NCBI RefSeq assembly: GCF_900142725.1
Contig: NZ_FRBW01000005.1
Coordinates: 186,001-250,000, forward strand
Length of the DNA: 64,000 bases
Direction of reading: 5' to 3'
From: Roseibium suaedae
Lineage (GTDB): Bacteria > Pseudomonadota > Alphaproteobacteria > Rhizobiales > Stappiaceae
The notes below the pieces were generated by a model. That model was not told the origin of the DNA, did no database searches, and saw only the letters and a program-made list of their open reading frames with translations. Position 1 is the first letter of the stretch; each line of letters opens with the position of its first letter. A program made the position numbers and the translations under genes. Positions 42,566 to 51,122 of this stretch are shown here, one piece after another.

Positions 42566-42736
42566 GTCACCCCGGACGCAGGCGAAGCCGGAGATCCGGG
42601 GCCAACTCATTCGCAGAGCGCATATGTTCTGCAAGGATACGAACGGTTGTCCGGGTCGAACAGGACCAAGCCTATCCTTCTCTTGCAAAGGAACTGCGAG
42701 TGGGCCCCGGGTCTCACGATGTTCGCCCGGGGTGAC
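42566..42736. repeat. 171-bp palindromic intergenic element
   Basis: The 256-base gap 42534-42789 is mostly filled by an element bounded by GTCACCCCGG (42566-42575) and CCGGGGTGAC (42727-42736), perfect inverted ends. Just inside are CGGAGATCCGGGGCC and GGGCCCCGGGTCTCA, again complementary, so the whole can fold into a long stem. The pattern resembles dispersed palindromic intergenic repeats seen in alphaproteobacterial genomes. It interrupts the operon between ade and the amidohydrolase gene. Confidence 0.75.
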
Positions 42737-42789
42737 CGCGACGGAAATTGGTATCAGCCCATTAGAAGCTCTTTTCCAAGGATCTACGC

Positions 42790-43953
42790 ATGAGCAAGAT
42801 CGACGACGACCTGCCGTTCCTGCGCGACTTGCGCCATGACCTGCATGCCCATCCGGAGCTCGGCTTCGAGGAAGAGCGCACCAGCGCGATCGTCGCAAGG
42901 CTGCTGGCGGAAGCGGGCCTCAAGGTTCACCGGGGCCTTGGCGGCACCGGTGTTGTGGGCTCCCTTCAGGTCGGAAATGGTACACGGTCCATCGGGCTCA
43001 GAGCGGACATGGACGCGCTTGCCATGCCGGAAACAGCAGACCGGCCTTACAAGTCGACGGTGCCCGGAAAGATGCATGCCTGCGGCCATGACGGCCACAC
43101 GGTCATGTTGCTGGGCGCAGCCCGGGCACTCGCCCAGAGCCGGGATTTTTCCGGCACCGTGCATTTTATCTTCCAGCCAGCGGAAGAGGGCAGGGGTGGA
43201 GCCAAGCGCATGGTGGAAGAGGGGCTTTTCGACCTCTTTCCTTGTGATGCGATCTATGGCCTTCACAACATGCCCGGCATGGATCCGGACGAGATGGCCG
43301 TTGTCGCCGGGCCCCAGCTTGCGTCCTCCGACAGTTGGACCGTCACCTTCCGCGGCACGGGCACCCATGGGGCAAAGCCGCATCTTGGCCGCGACCCGGT
43401 GACCGCCGCTGGTGTCTTCCTAACGTCACTCCAGACCATTCCGGGCCGGGTTGTCGACCCGCTGCAGCCTTCCGTGGTCAGCGCCTGCTCGGTTCAGGCT
43501 GGCGATCCGAAGGCGCTGAATGTCATTCCAGATTTCGTCGAGATCGGCGGCACCGCCCGGGCCTATTCTCCCGTTGTGCGCGACCAGCTCGACACGGAAA
43601 TCCGCCGCCTTGCGGAAGGCACCGCCGCCATGTTCGGCATCAAGGCGGAGTATTTCTTCAAGCGCCGCATTCCGCCCGTGGTCAATGATCCGGATGCAAC
43701 GGCGCGTGCTCTTGGTGCCGCCACAGACGTTTTCGGCGGCAAGGTACGCACGGACTTCCCGCCGTCGACGGCAGGAGATGACTTCGCCTTTTTCGGTGCA
43801 GAGGCTCCGGGATGCTACGTCTGGCTCGGCAATGGCCCTGCTGTCGACGGAGCACTCCATCACAACACCGCCTATGATTTCTGCGATGACGCCATCGGAT
43901 CGGGTGTCCGGTTCTGGACCCGGCTGGTGGAACGGGAGCTTTCCAACCAATGA
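42790..43953 (+). CDS. M20 family amidohydrolase (hippurate hydrolase-like)
   Basis: A 387-residue M20D peptidase. LRHDLHAHPELGFEE at the N-terminus, GLRADMDALAM, MHACGHDGHTVML (metal-binding Cys/His, about residue 96-108), IFQPAEEGRGGAKRMVEEG and the GTGTHGAKPHLGRDPV dimerisation region are present. The family hydrolyses N-acyl amino acids and similar amides. AGGA lies eight bases before the ATG. In this purine-related operon its substrate is unclear; a carboxamide or acylated purine derivative is only a guess. It overlaps the next gene by four bases. Confidence 0.9.
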   Translation: MSKIDDDLPFLRDLRHDLHAHPELGFEEERTSAIVARLLAEAGLKVHRGLGGTGVVGSLQVGNGTRSIGLRADMDALAMPETADRPYKSTVPGKMHACGHDGHTVMLLGAARALAQSRDFSGTVHFIFQPAEEGRGGAKRMVEEGLFDLFPCDAIYGLHNMPGMDPDEMAVVAGPQLASSDSWTVTFRGTGTHGAKPHLGRDPVTAAGVFLTSLQTIPGRVVDPLQPSVVSACSVQAGDPKALNVIPDFVEIGGTARAYSPVVRDQLDTEIRRLAEGTAAMFGIKAEYFFKRRIPPVVNDPDATARALGAATDVFGGKVRTDFPPSTAGDDFAFFGAEAPGCYVWLGNGPAVDGALHHNTAYDFCDDAIGSGVRFWTRLVERELSNQ

Positions 43954-44645
43954 GCCACAACACGCCTCCAGCTGCGCCGCACGAATTCTGGCAGGAGCTT
44001 CTTCCTGCTCAGAGCTTCGATGACAGCATGAGCCATGACCGCTTCTTTCCGGTCACTCTGGAAGATGGCCGCCAGCTCTGCCTGCCGATCCGGCCTCTGG
44101 CGGACGGAGAGCATGCACTGGCCTCCATCATCATCAATCAGGCAAGCTTTGATGTGCTGGAGGTACTCGCTGAGATCCTCGCCCGGAAACTCGCGCCGTT
44201 TGAGCCGGACGTGGTGGCGGGGTTGCCTACCCTTGGCCTGGCGCTGGCGGCGGAAGTGGCCCGCAAGCTCGGCCACAGCCGCTATGTGCCGCTCGGCACC
44301 TCGCGCAAGTTCTGGTACGAGGAGGAACTGTCGGTTCCCCTGTCGTCCATCACCACGCCCGACCAGATCAAACGCCTCTATGTGGACCCGCGCATGCTGC
44401 CACTGCTTGAAGGGCGCCGGATCGCTCTGGTGGACGATGTGATCTCCAGCGGCACTTCGATCTGCGCCGGTCTGGACTTGCTGAAAAAGCAGGATCTGGA
44501 GCCAGTCGTCATCGGCGCGGCCATGCTGCAATCAAACCGTTGGCGGGAAAACCCGGCCCTGGCTCCATTCCAGGACCGGATCCGCAGCTGCTTCTCAACG
44601 CCACTTCTCAGCAAGGCCACCGAGGGGGGCTGGACAGCGGGTTGA
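43950..44645 (+). CDS. Phosphoribosyltransferase family protein
   Basis: A 231-residue type I phosphoribosyltransferase. The PRPP-binding loop IALVDDVISSGTSI (about residues 158-171) matches the VVDD(V/I)xxTGGT-type motif. Its length and a segment GLPTLGLALAAEVARKLG resemble adenine phosphoribosyltransferase-like proteins. It would convert a purine base, for example hypoxanthine from Ade, to a nucleotide. Last gene of the operon, coupled to the amidohydrolase by an ATGA overlap, and convergent with the PP2C-like gene. Confidence 0.85.
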   Translation: MSHNTPPAAPHEFWQELLPAQSFDDSMSHDRFFPVTLEDGRQLCLPIRPLADGEHALASIIINQASFDVLEVLAEILARKLAPFEPDVVAGLPTLGLALAAEVARKLGHSRYVPLGTSRKFWYEEELSVPLSSITTPDQIKRLYVDPRMLPLLEGRRIALVDDVISSGTSICAGLDLLKKQDLEPVVIGAAMLQSNRWRENPALAPFQDRIRSCFSTPLLSKATEGGWTAG

Positions 44646-44674
44646 CCGCTGTCCCTCCTAGCCTGAGTGCCATC

Positions 44675-45622
44675 CTAGAAGCTTGCTGAAATCACCGTAC
44701 GGTCATCGCAGGTCTCGACCGATGTCGAGCCTTTGACCGCCGGGAAAAGACCCGTCTTGTGAAAATCGGCCTGCTCGACACGGGCAAACTCGGCTTCCCA
44801 GTCAGCACAGGTCGCACCAGTGCTGGGAATGGAAACATATCCGTCGGAGAAGATCTCGATGGTTTCGATTTCACCAACGGGCAGGCGGATGTCCGTCACG
44901 CCTTCGCTCAGGACTGCGCTGCCGTTCAAGGAGGCATAGCCCAGCTGGTGGTGCGCATTGGCATAGTGGAACTGGGTGCGGATGCCGCCCATCAGGAAGT
45001 CGGCAATAAGCCCCAGGTCCAGCCCGGAGGCGCGTGCAGCCGCTTCCATGGCTTCGGAGGATTCCTCCTGGTTCAACCGCCCCTCGTCAATGGAAGCTGC
45101 CAGCCCCAGAAAGATCGTGCGCCGGGTCGCATATTCGGCTTCATCCGTCACGCCCATCCGGGACGTCAGGGTTTTGAAGACGGAAATGCGCGCAGCAGTG
45201 CTGACCGTGTCGATGATCTTGTGATGCTGATAGACCGACTTTCCATTGATGCGTACACCCGTGTCACCGAGCGCCAGAATGCGGACACTGTCCTTGCCCT
45301 TCACGGCAATAGCGGCAGTCGTTGAGGGCGGATGCGCGATCCGGCAATCCTCCGCTGCAGCTTTAACGGCATCGCTGATCGCCTGGAAGATCGAGCCTGC
45401 GCTTCCGGTGTCGAGGGCGTTCTTTGCCCGCAAGTCCGAAATGCAGCGGGCAGCTGCACGAGCAGCAATCCGGCCGGAACTTTCCCCCTGATAATCCGCG
45501 CCCGTCGGATCCGTCGCGCCGTCAAAGACGGCCAGCACCTGATCCGGCTCAATCAAGATCAAATCGTCGCCCGGCCGATTGCCGGTCTTGTATTTTGAAC
45601 GCGAGATCGCCTCGATGTTCAT
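44675..45622 (-). CDS. PP2C-like protein phosphatase domain protein
   Basis: A 315-residue protein with the order of motifs of PP2C serine/threonine phosphatases: GDDLILIE (about residue 18), LAVFDGATD (the DG metal pair, about 34), STTAAIAV (about 98), ALGDTGVRI (about 116), IEIFSDGYVSIP (about 257) and C-terminal CDDRTVISASF. The acidic residues needed to hold two metals seem retained, although the overall sequence is divergent. ATG 45622 has GAAGGA in front; ATG 45628 is alternative. It is the last gene of an Fbp-type ABC importer operon, 81 bases after the permease. No kinase is nearby, so its target is unknown. Confidence 0.72.
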   Translation of the reverse strand: MNIEAISRSKYKTGNRPGDDLILIEPDQVLAVFDGATDPTGADYQGESSGRIAARAAARCISDLRAKNALDTGSAGSIFQAISDAVKAAAEDCRIAHPPSTTAAIAVKGKDSVRILALGDTGVRINGKSVYQHHKIIDTVSTAARISVFKTLTSRMGVTDEAEYATRRTIFLGLAASIDEGRLNQEESSEAMEAAARASGLDLGLIADFLMGGIRTQFHYANAHHQLGYASLNGSAVLSEGVTDIRLPVGEIETIEIFSDGYVSIPSTGATCADWEAEFARVEQADFHKTGLFPAVKGSTSVETCDDRTVISASF

Positions 45623-45703
45623 GGGCATTCCTTCAAGACACGTTGTCCCCGCCCGGCGCGCTGCACCAGAGAACCAGGCGGGGAGACTGAGAGGCCTTCG
45701 CGA

Positions 45704-47383
45704 TCAGACGAAAGCAGATTCCTTGCTTTCCGACATGCGGAAGACAGCGAAGACACACAGGCCCGTGCTGAGCAACAGCACTGTCGAAAGCGCTGCGGCC
45801 GTTCCGAATTCGCCGTCGATCACCTGAATGTAGATCAGCACCGGCATGGTGATGGTCTTCGAGGTGTAGAGGATCAGGGTCGAGGACAGTTCATTGATCG
45901 CGGTGATGAAGCTCATCAACGACCCAATGATTAGTCCCGGCATCATCAGCGGGACCGTCACGGAGGTGAAGGTCTTGGCAGGAGATGCCCCCAGATTGAC
46001 GGCCGCTTCCTCGATTGAAGGCTTGATCTGGCGCAGGATCGATGTGGTCGAGCGAACCCCGTAGGGCAGACGCCGGATAAAGACGATCAGCACGATGATC
46101 AGCGCCGTTCCAGTGATATCGAACGGCGGATGGCGGAAAGTCGCAACATAACCGATCGCCATGACAATGCCCGGGATCAGGTAAGGAACCATGAGCAGGA
46201 GATCGAGCGAGCCTGCGACCAGATTGTCCCGCCGCACCACGATGAAAGACAGGAGACCCGAGACGATCGCGATCAGCACCACTGCCGCCAGGGCAAAGAG
46301 GAAGCTGTTGGTGATTGCGGCCGGGGAATCCCGCAGGATGCGTGCATAGCTGTCTAGACCGAAGCCGCCCGTGAAGACCGGACCATTGGTGGCCAGGAAC
46401 GAGGTATAGACCACGGTGAAGGACGGCAGCATGGCGATGAAAACCACGAAGTAGCAGAACCCGTGCACCAGCATCGACTTCGAAGGCGACATCGACTTCT
46501 TGACCGGCCGGTTGGTCATGGCGCCCGCATAGCGGCGCTTTGCCAGGATGCGGCGCTGAAGCAGCAGGGCACCCATGGAAATCGCGATCATGACCATGGA
46601 AATGGTGACCGCCATCGTCGGGGTTCCGGCCATCTCGGAAGTGTATTGCGAATAGGCAATGGTCGAGAGTGTCCGCACGCCCTGTCCCAGGATCGCCGGG
46701 GTGCCGAAATCCGCGATCGACAGGACGAAGCAGATGATTGCACCGGTGCTGACCGCCGGGAAAACCAGCGGTAGGGTCACCTTCATGAACCGCTCGAAAG
46801 CGGTGCAGCCAAGGTTTTCCGCCGCATCCTCAAACGACTTGTTGATCGTGTTCAGCGCATTTTCAGTCATCAGATAGATGTAGGGGAAGAACTTCAGGCT
46901 GAAGACCAGAACGATGCCGGGTATGCCGTAGATCGTGGGAACGTTGACGCCGAACTGCTCCAGAAAATTGGTCACGGCACCGTTCGAGCCGAACAGCATG
47001 ATCCAGGCATAGGCCCCGATGAAGGGTGGGGCGCACAGCACAAGCACGGCAAAGGTCGCGATCACGGCCCGGCCACGAATGCGGTACCGAGACGTGCAGA
47101 ACGCAAGCGGTACACCGATCAGGCAGGCTCCAAGCATGCCCAGAACACCGATCATCAACGTGTTCCAGAGTGCCGTGGTGTAATACCGGCGCGAGAAGAC
47201 CTGAATGTAGTTGGATATGCCGAGTTCGCCGGATTTCGCATCAAAGAAGCTGATGGCGAAAACATTGAGGATTGGCAGGATCAGGAAAACGGCAAGCAAC
47301 AGCACGGCCAGTACGGTCACGACCGTCCAGAAACCCGGCATGCGCAGTTTTCCCGCCAGAGGGGACATGGCAAGAATTGTCAT
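45704..47383 (-). CDS. Fused ABC transporter permease (FbpB-like)
   Basis: A 559-residue permease with two six-segment halves. Each half has its own EAA loop: FEDAAENLGCTAFERFMKVTLPL (about residues 185-207) and IEEAAVNLGASPAKTFTSVTVPL (about 455-477). This duplicated arrangement is typical of iron(III)/phosphonate/thiamine-type importers (FbpB, ThiP). It overlaps the ATPase stop by four bases. The cargo is not defined by sequence alone. Confidence 0.9.
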   Translation of the reverse strand: MTILAMSPLAGKLRMPGFWTVVTVLAVLLLAVFLILPILNVFAISFFDAKSGELGISNYIQVFSRRYYTTALWNTLMIGVLGMLGACLIGVPLAFCTSRYRIRGRAVIATFAVLVLCAPPFIGAYAWIMLFGSNGAVTNFLEQFGVNVPTIYGIPGIVLVFSLKFFPYIYLMTENALNTINKSFEDAAENLGCTAFERFMKVTLPLVFPAVSTGAIICFVLSIADFGTPAILGQGVRTLSTIAYSQYTSEMAGTPTMAVTISMVMIAISMGALLLQRRILAKRRYAGAMTNRPVKKSMSPSKSMLVHGFCYFVVFIAMLPSFTVVYTSFLATNGPVFTGGFGLDSYARILRDSPAAITNSFLFALAAVVLIAIVSGLLSFIVVRRDNLVAGSLDLLLMVPYLIPGIVMAIGYVATFRHPPFDITGTALIIVLIVFIRRLPYGVRSTTSILRQIKPSIEEAAVNLGASPAKTFTSVTVPLMMPGLIIGSLMSFITAINELSSTLILYTSKTITMPVLIYIQVIDGEFGTAAALSTVLLLSTGLCVFAVFRMSESKESAFV

Positions 47384-48462
47384 GACAGCCGTGCTCCCGT
47401 GACACCATCTGCAAAGAGCTGAACCTTGCTGGCCGGGAAGGCGAGGGTAACCTCGTCATTCGTGTGAAGGGCCAGCACGCTTTCTGACGGCGCGGTGATG
47501 GCTTCGATTTCTTCACCGGAGGGCAGGACGGCAGCAACCGTCAGCTCGCGGCCCGTGAAGCTGACCTGCCGGATTTTTGCCTTCAAGGTCACCGTGTCCG
47601 GTGCAATACTTTCCGGATTGATGGAAATGAATTCCGGCCGGATGGCTGCGACAACGGTCTCGCCAGCCTTCAGCGACGCCGCCTGCGGCAGGTTAACAGC
47701 CAGTCCGGCAATGCTGGCACCGGCGCCAGACAGCGATAGGCCAAGGAAGTTGTTCGCGCCGACAAAGGATGCCACGAAGCGGTTGGACGGATTGTTGTAG
47801 ACCTCCCAGGGCGCGGCAGCCTGCTGGATGATACCGCCGAACATGACGCAGACGATATCGGACATCGCCAGCGCCTCTTCCTGGTCATGGGTCACGTAGA
47901 CCGTGGTCATGTTCATCGACTGCTGGATGGAGCGGATTTCCCGGCGCAGGTCCACGCGCAGCTTGGCATCCAGATTCGAGAGAGGCTCATCCATGAGGAG
48001 AACCTTGGGATTGATGACGAGCGCCCGGGCCAGACCCACGCGCTGCTGCTGGCCGCCGGAGAGTTCGTGCGGCATGCGCGCTGCGTAGGGGGTGAGCTGA
48101 ACCACATCCAGGATCTTGCCAACCCGCGCGGCGATCTCGCTCTTGGCGATCTTGCGCTGCTTCAGGCCGAAGGCGATGTTGTCGTAGACGCTGATATGCG
48201 GGAAGACGGCATAGTCCTGAAACACCATGCCGACATCACGCTTGTGAGCGGGCATGTGCTCGATGGCCTGATCTTCAACGCTGATGCCGCCACTGTCCTG
48301 CTGATGGAAGCCCGCAATCGTGCGCAGAAGGGTGGTCTTGCCGCAGCCGCTTGGCCCGAGCAGAGTGAAGAAGGATCCGGAGGGGATCGAGATGTTGATG
48401 CCTGACAGGGCAAGAACGTCGCCGTAGCTCTTGCGGATGTTCGAAATCTCGACAGCGGCCAT
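47380..48462 (-). CDS. ABC transporter ATP-binding protein (FbpC/PotA-like)
   Basis: A 360-residue ATPase: Walker A GPSGCGKTT (about residue 37), VFQDYAVFPH, signature LSGGQQQRVGLARAL (about 136), Walker B VLLMDEPLSNLDAKL and VTHDQ switch, followed by a TOBE domain (about residues 285-350). It belongs with the FbpB-like permease and the binding protein. Confidence 0.92.
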   Translation of the reverse strand: MAAVEISNIRKSYGDVLALSGINISIPSGSFFTLLGPSGCGKTTLLRTIAGFHQQDSGGISVEDQAIEHMPAHKRDVGMVFQDYAVFPHISVYDNIAFGLKQRKIAKSEIAARVGKILDVVQLTPYAARMPHELSGGQQQRVGLARALVINPKVLLMDEPLSNLDAKLRVDLRREIRSIQQSMNMTTVYVTHDQEEALAMSDIVCVMFGGIIQQAAAPWEVYNNPSNRFVASFVGANNFLGLSLSGAGASIAGLAVNLPQAASLKAGETVVAAIRPEFISINPESIAPDTVTLKAKIRQVSFTGRELTVAAVLPSGEEIEAITAPSESVLALHTNDEVTLAFPASKVQLFADGVTGARLS

Positions 48463-48518
48463 GCAAAGGGACTCCGTTTGCCCGGTGCGGGCAATTCATT
48501 TGATTTTTCAGGAAAAAG

Positions 48519-48549
48519 ACGGGGATAGCCATGAGCAGGCCATCCCCGT
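48519..48549 (-). terminator. Intra-operon terminator/attenuator between binding protein and ATPase genes
   Basis: Hairpin ACGGGGATAGCC/GGCCATCCCCGT (one wobble, seven-base loop) followed on the minus strand by CTTTTTCC. It lies 24 bases after the binding-protein stop and 57 bases before the ATPase start, so part of transcription should stop here, leaving an excess of receptor mRNA. Confidence 0.75.
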
Positions 48550-48572
48550 TCCAGGGGACCCCAGAGTCAGGG

Positions 48573-49565
48573 TTATTCCAGGTCGAGAAGCAGGTCGTTC
48601 CAGGCTTCGAGCAGGCGTGCGCGGTTGTCTGCGGCCCAGGCGAAGTCATATTCCGCGTCAGGAACCTGATCGAGCGGGACCAGCTCTTCATTGGAGGCAA
48701 CATCCGTACGGATCGGACGGCGTCCGGCCTTGGCAACAGCAGCCTGTGCTTCCTTGGAAACGATGAAGTCAATGAAAGCCTTGCCGTTTTCAGAATTCGG
48801 CGCGCCCTTCACCAGCGCCATTCCGTCCGGGGCAATGGCCGTGCCCTCGCTCGGATAGACGATCTTCACATTGGCGCCGCCAATCTTGTAGCGCAGGGCA
48901 GCGTCTTCCAGAGTGATACCGACGGCCTGTTCCCCGTCATTGACGAAGCGCGGCACCGCGCCGGAGGAGGCGGACAGGACAGAGTTGGTCAGAAGGCCTT
49001 TGTAGACAGCCCAGCCTTCTTCCTCGGTCGGGAAGTCCTGCAGCACAGTCGCCAGCTGAATATAGGCGGAGCCCGACTTGTCGACGCGGGCAGAAGAAAT
49101 CAGGCCCTTATATTCAGGCTTGGCAAGGTCGGCCCAGGAGGTGGGAACCGGAGCGCCCTTGAGCGCATCTTCATTGACGATGAAAGCGGTGACCACTGCG
49201 GTAAACGGAACCCAGTTCTTGCTCGGCGTGAACTTGGGATTGATCGAGGCAGCTTCCTTCGGCTCATAGGGCTCGAAAAGCGTTGCGGAGAAGTCGATGA
49301 CGGTACCATCAACGCTCCAGATCACGTCGCCTGCCGGCTTGTCGGCCTCGGCCTTCAGGCGGTTCATCAGCTCGCCGGAACCCGCCTTGATGAGTTCAAC
49401 CTTGGTACCGGTCTTTGCTTCAAACAGCGGCAGAAGCTCGTCCATCAGCTGCTGCGGCGCTGCGGAATAGACAACGACGGTGCCATCGGCCATGGCATAG
49501 GACGTGGTGCTGAGAAGGACAGCGGTCAGCGCTGCCGCGGTGCGGATTTTCTTGAAGTTGCTCAT
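48573..49565 (-). CDS. Extracellular solute-binding protein (FbpA/AfuA-like)
   Basis: A 330-residue periplasmic receptor with signal peptide (cleavage around AMA-DG at about residue 27). VVVYSAAPQQLMDELLPLFEAKTGTKVEL opens the mature part at residues 30-58, as in iron(III)- and phosphonate-binding families; the usual ferric-binding tyrosine pair is not evident, so iron may not be the cargo. First gene of the minus-strand importer operon, diverging from a ROK regulator. Confidence 0.88.
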   Translation of the reverse strand: MSNFKKIRTAAALTAVLLSTTSYAMADGTVVVYSAAPQQLMDELLPLFEAKTGTKVELIKAGSGELMNRLKAEADKPAGDVIWSVDGTVIDFSATLFEPYEPKEAASINPKFTPSKNWVPFTAVVTAFIVNEDALKGAPVPTSWADLAKPEYKGLISSARVDKSGSAYIQLATVLQDFPTEEEGWAVYKGLLTNSVLSASSGAVPRFVNDGEQAVGITLEDAALRYKIGGANVKIVYPSEGTAIAPDGMALVKGAPNSENGKAFIDFIVSKEAQAAVAKAGRRPIRTDVASNEELVPLDQVPDAEYDFAWAADNRARLLEAWNDLLLDLE

Positions 49566-49668
49566 TTTGAACTCCCATCACTGTTGGTTCCCTGCTCTCC
49601 ATCCCGATCCGCTTGTCGTTTTTGTCATTGATCGGATCTGCCGGATGAAAGGCTGCCAATAAGTTTTG

Positions 49669-49760
49669 TTATGTAAGTAAATAAGTCAAGCAGATATTCA
49701 CGAAACTGTCACAATCGGCGCAAGCTATTGAAATTATGTGATTTATAAGAAGTTTGACAA
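49669..49760 (-). promoter_or_regulatory. Candidate promoter and operator of the Fbp-type importer operon
   Basis: On the minus strand TTGTCA (49755-49760), a 16-base spacer and CATAAT (49733-49738) form a good promoter. Downstream of it, TTATGTAAGTAAATAA (49669-49684) is an AT-rich near-palindrome matching 12 of 16 positions with its reverse complement, of the size bound by ROK/NagC-type repressors. The divergent gene encodes a ROK regulator. The remaining 49566-49852 gap is AT-rich without genes. Confidence 0.55.
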
Positions 49761-49852
49761 GCTGCCAGCCATGATGCCTGATTGTAACAAATGAAATTTT
49801 GAGTGCTTGGCCGTCCGATCTCGGCTAGTGGAGGAAACAGGGATCAAAAGCT

Positions 49853-50998
49853 GTGAGGACCGGTTTGATCAATCTGGGTTATAATGAGCGCCGCGTGATT
49901 GAAATGCTCCGGAGGCAAGGCGGACTGTCCCGCAGCGAGCTTGCCCGTGAGCTGGAAGTTTCTGCGCCGACCCTGACCCGCCTCACATCCAGCCTTATCG
50001 ATAACGGCCTGATCCTGGAAGAAGCAGAGCCCCGAGCCCCAAACGGCCGCGGCAAACCACAGACCGCCGTGAAGCTCAACCCCGATGGTCTCTTCACTGT
50101 AGGCGTCTACTTCAACCCGGATGACATTCGTGTCTGTGTTGCCGATCTCGAGGGACACATCCGGGCAGAACATATCCAGGAACTGGACGATCACAGTTTC
50201 AACCACATTATGGGCCTGGCTGTACCTGCAGTTCGAAAGGTGATCAAAAAAGCCGGAATCGACAAGGACAGGCTGTTGGGCTGCGGGCTATCCTTTCCCG
50301 GCCATTTTTCGCGCAATCCGGGCCATGTCTTTCAGATCCCGCAATTTGCGGGCTGGCACGATGTCGATGTGAACGCCGACTTCGAACCCCTGTTTGGAAT
50401 GCCGGTTTTCCACGAAAACGATGGCAAGGCAGCCATCTTGTCGGAACTTTACTATGGAGCCGGGCGCAACCTTCGCAACTTTGTGATGATCTGGCTGACC
50501 TATGGTATCGGCGGCGCAGTGGTCGTCCAGCGACAGCTCTACCGGGGGACAAACCGCAATGCGGGGGAATTCGGCGGTCTTTTCCCGAAATCTCATCCGC
50601 GTCCTTCTGGCCAGGATCTTTGTAATCTTCTTTCAGGCACAGGGGTGGAAATTCACCGCCTGCGTGAAATCGATGAGAGTTTCCGAGACTACCCGGGCAT
50701 GCGGGAATGGCTAGATCGCGCAACTGATCAGCTACGCAGCCTGTCCCTGACCGTCGCCAGAACACTCGATCCTAGTGCAATCGTCTTTGGTGGCTCCTTG
50801 CCGGACTGGATCCTCCGCCATTTCGTTCAGCATCTCGGATCGCTGGACATTCTGGGCGAAGACTTTCACGTGGAGCCGCCGGAAATCCGGCTTTCAGGTC
50901 TGAGCGACAAACCTCACCTGGGCGCTGCAACCATCCCGCTCTACCGCGCAACGACCCCGAGCTACTACTCGGGCCGCGCCCTCAAGGGCTGGTCGTGA
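49853..50998 (+). CDS. ROK family transcriptional regulator
   Basis: A 381-residue ROK protein with an N-terminal winged HTH (NERRVIEMLRRQGGLSRSELARELEVSAPTLTR across residues 11-43) and a sugar-kinase-like C-terminal domain (VYFNPDDIRVCVADLEGHI, GLSFPGHFSRNPG, HENDGKAAIL). The ATP-binding and zinc motifs of active ROK kinases are incomplete, so a regulator is favoured. GTG start with AGGG about ten bases upstream. It diverges from the Fbp-type importer operon and likely controls it; the heparinase/sugar operon is convergent on the other side. Confidence 0.87.
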   Translation: MRTGLINLGYNERRVIEMLRRQGGLSRSELARELEVSAPTLTRLTSSLIDNGLILEEAEPRAPNGRGKPQTAVKLNPDGLFTVGVYFNPDDIRVCVADLEGHIRAEHIQELDDHSFNHIMGLAVPAVRKVIKKAGIDKDRLLGCGLSFPGHFSRNPGHVFQIPQFAGWHDVDVNADFEPLFGMPVFHENDGKAAILSELYYGAGRNLRNFVMIWLTYGIGGAVVVQRQLYRGTNRNAGEFGGLFPKSHPRPSGQDLCNLLSGTGVEIHRLREIDESFRDYPGMREWLDRATDQLRSLSLTVARTLDPSAIVFGGSLPDWILRHFVQHLGSLDILGEDFHVEPPEIRLSGLSDKPHLGAATIPLYRATTPSYYSGRALKGWS

Positions 50999-51069
50999 GC
51001 GCAGAAGATCTGCCGCTCCATGCGCCCTGATTCCCGGCAATATGAACGGCCCCGAAGCTCACATGAGAA

Positions 51070-51109
51070 CTAAGCCGGCCTGTGTTTGTCATTGAACAGG
51101 CTGACTTAG
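51070..51109. terminator. Bidirectional terminator between ROK and heparinase genes
   Basis: CTAAGCCGGCCTGT / ACAGGCTGACTTAG, 14-bp arms with two G-U-type mismatches and a 12-base loop, followed by TTT on the plus strand; it lies between convergent genes. Confidence 0.65.
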
Positions 51110-51122
51110 TTTCAAGAGATGG

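Noticed and set aside
42534..42789. Short frames within the repeat element (86 and 71 codons)
   Set aside because: They lie in palindromic repeat DNA and have no separate ribosome-binding site or homology.
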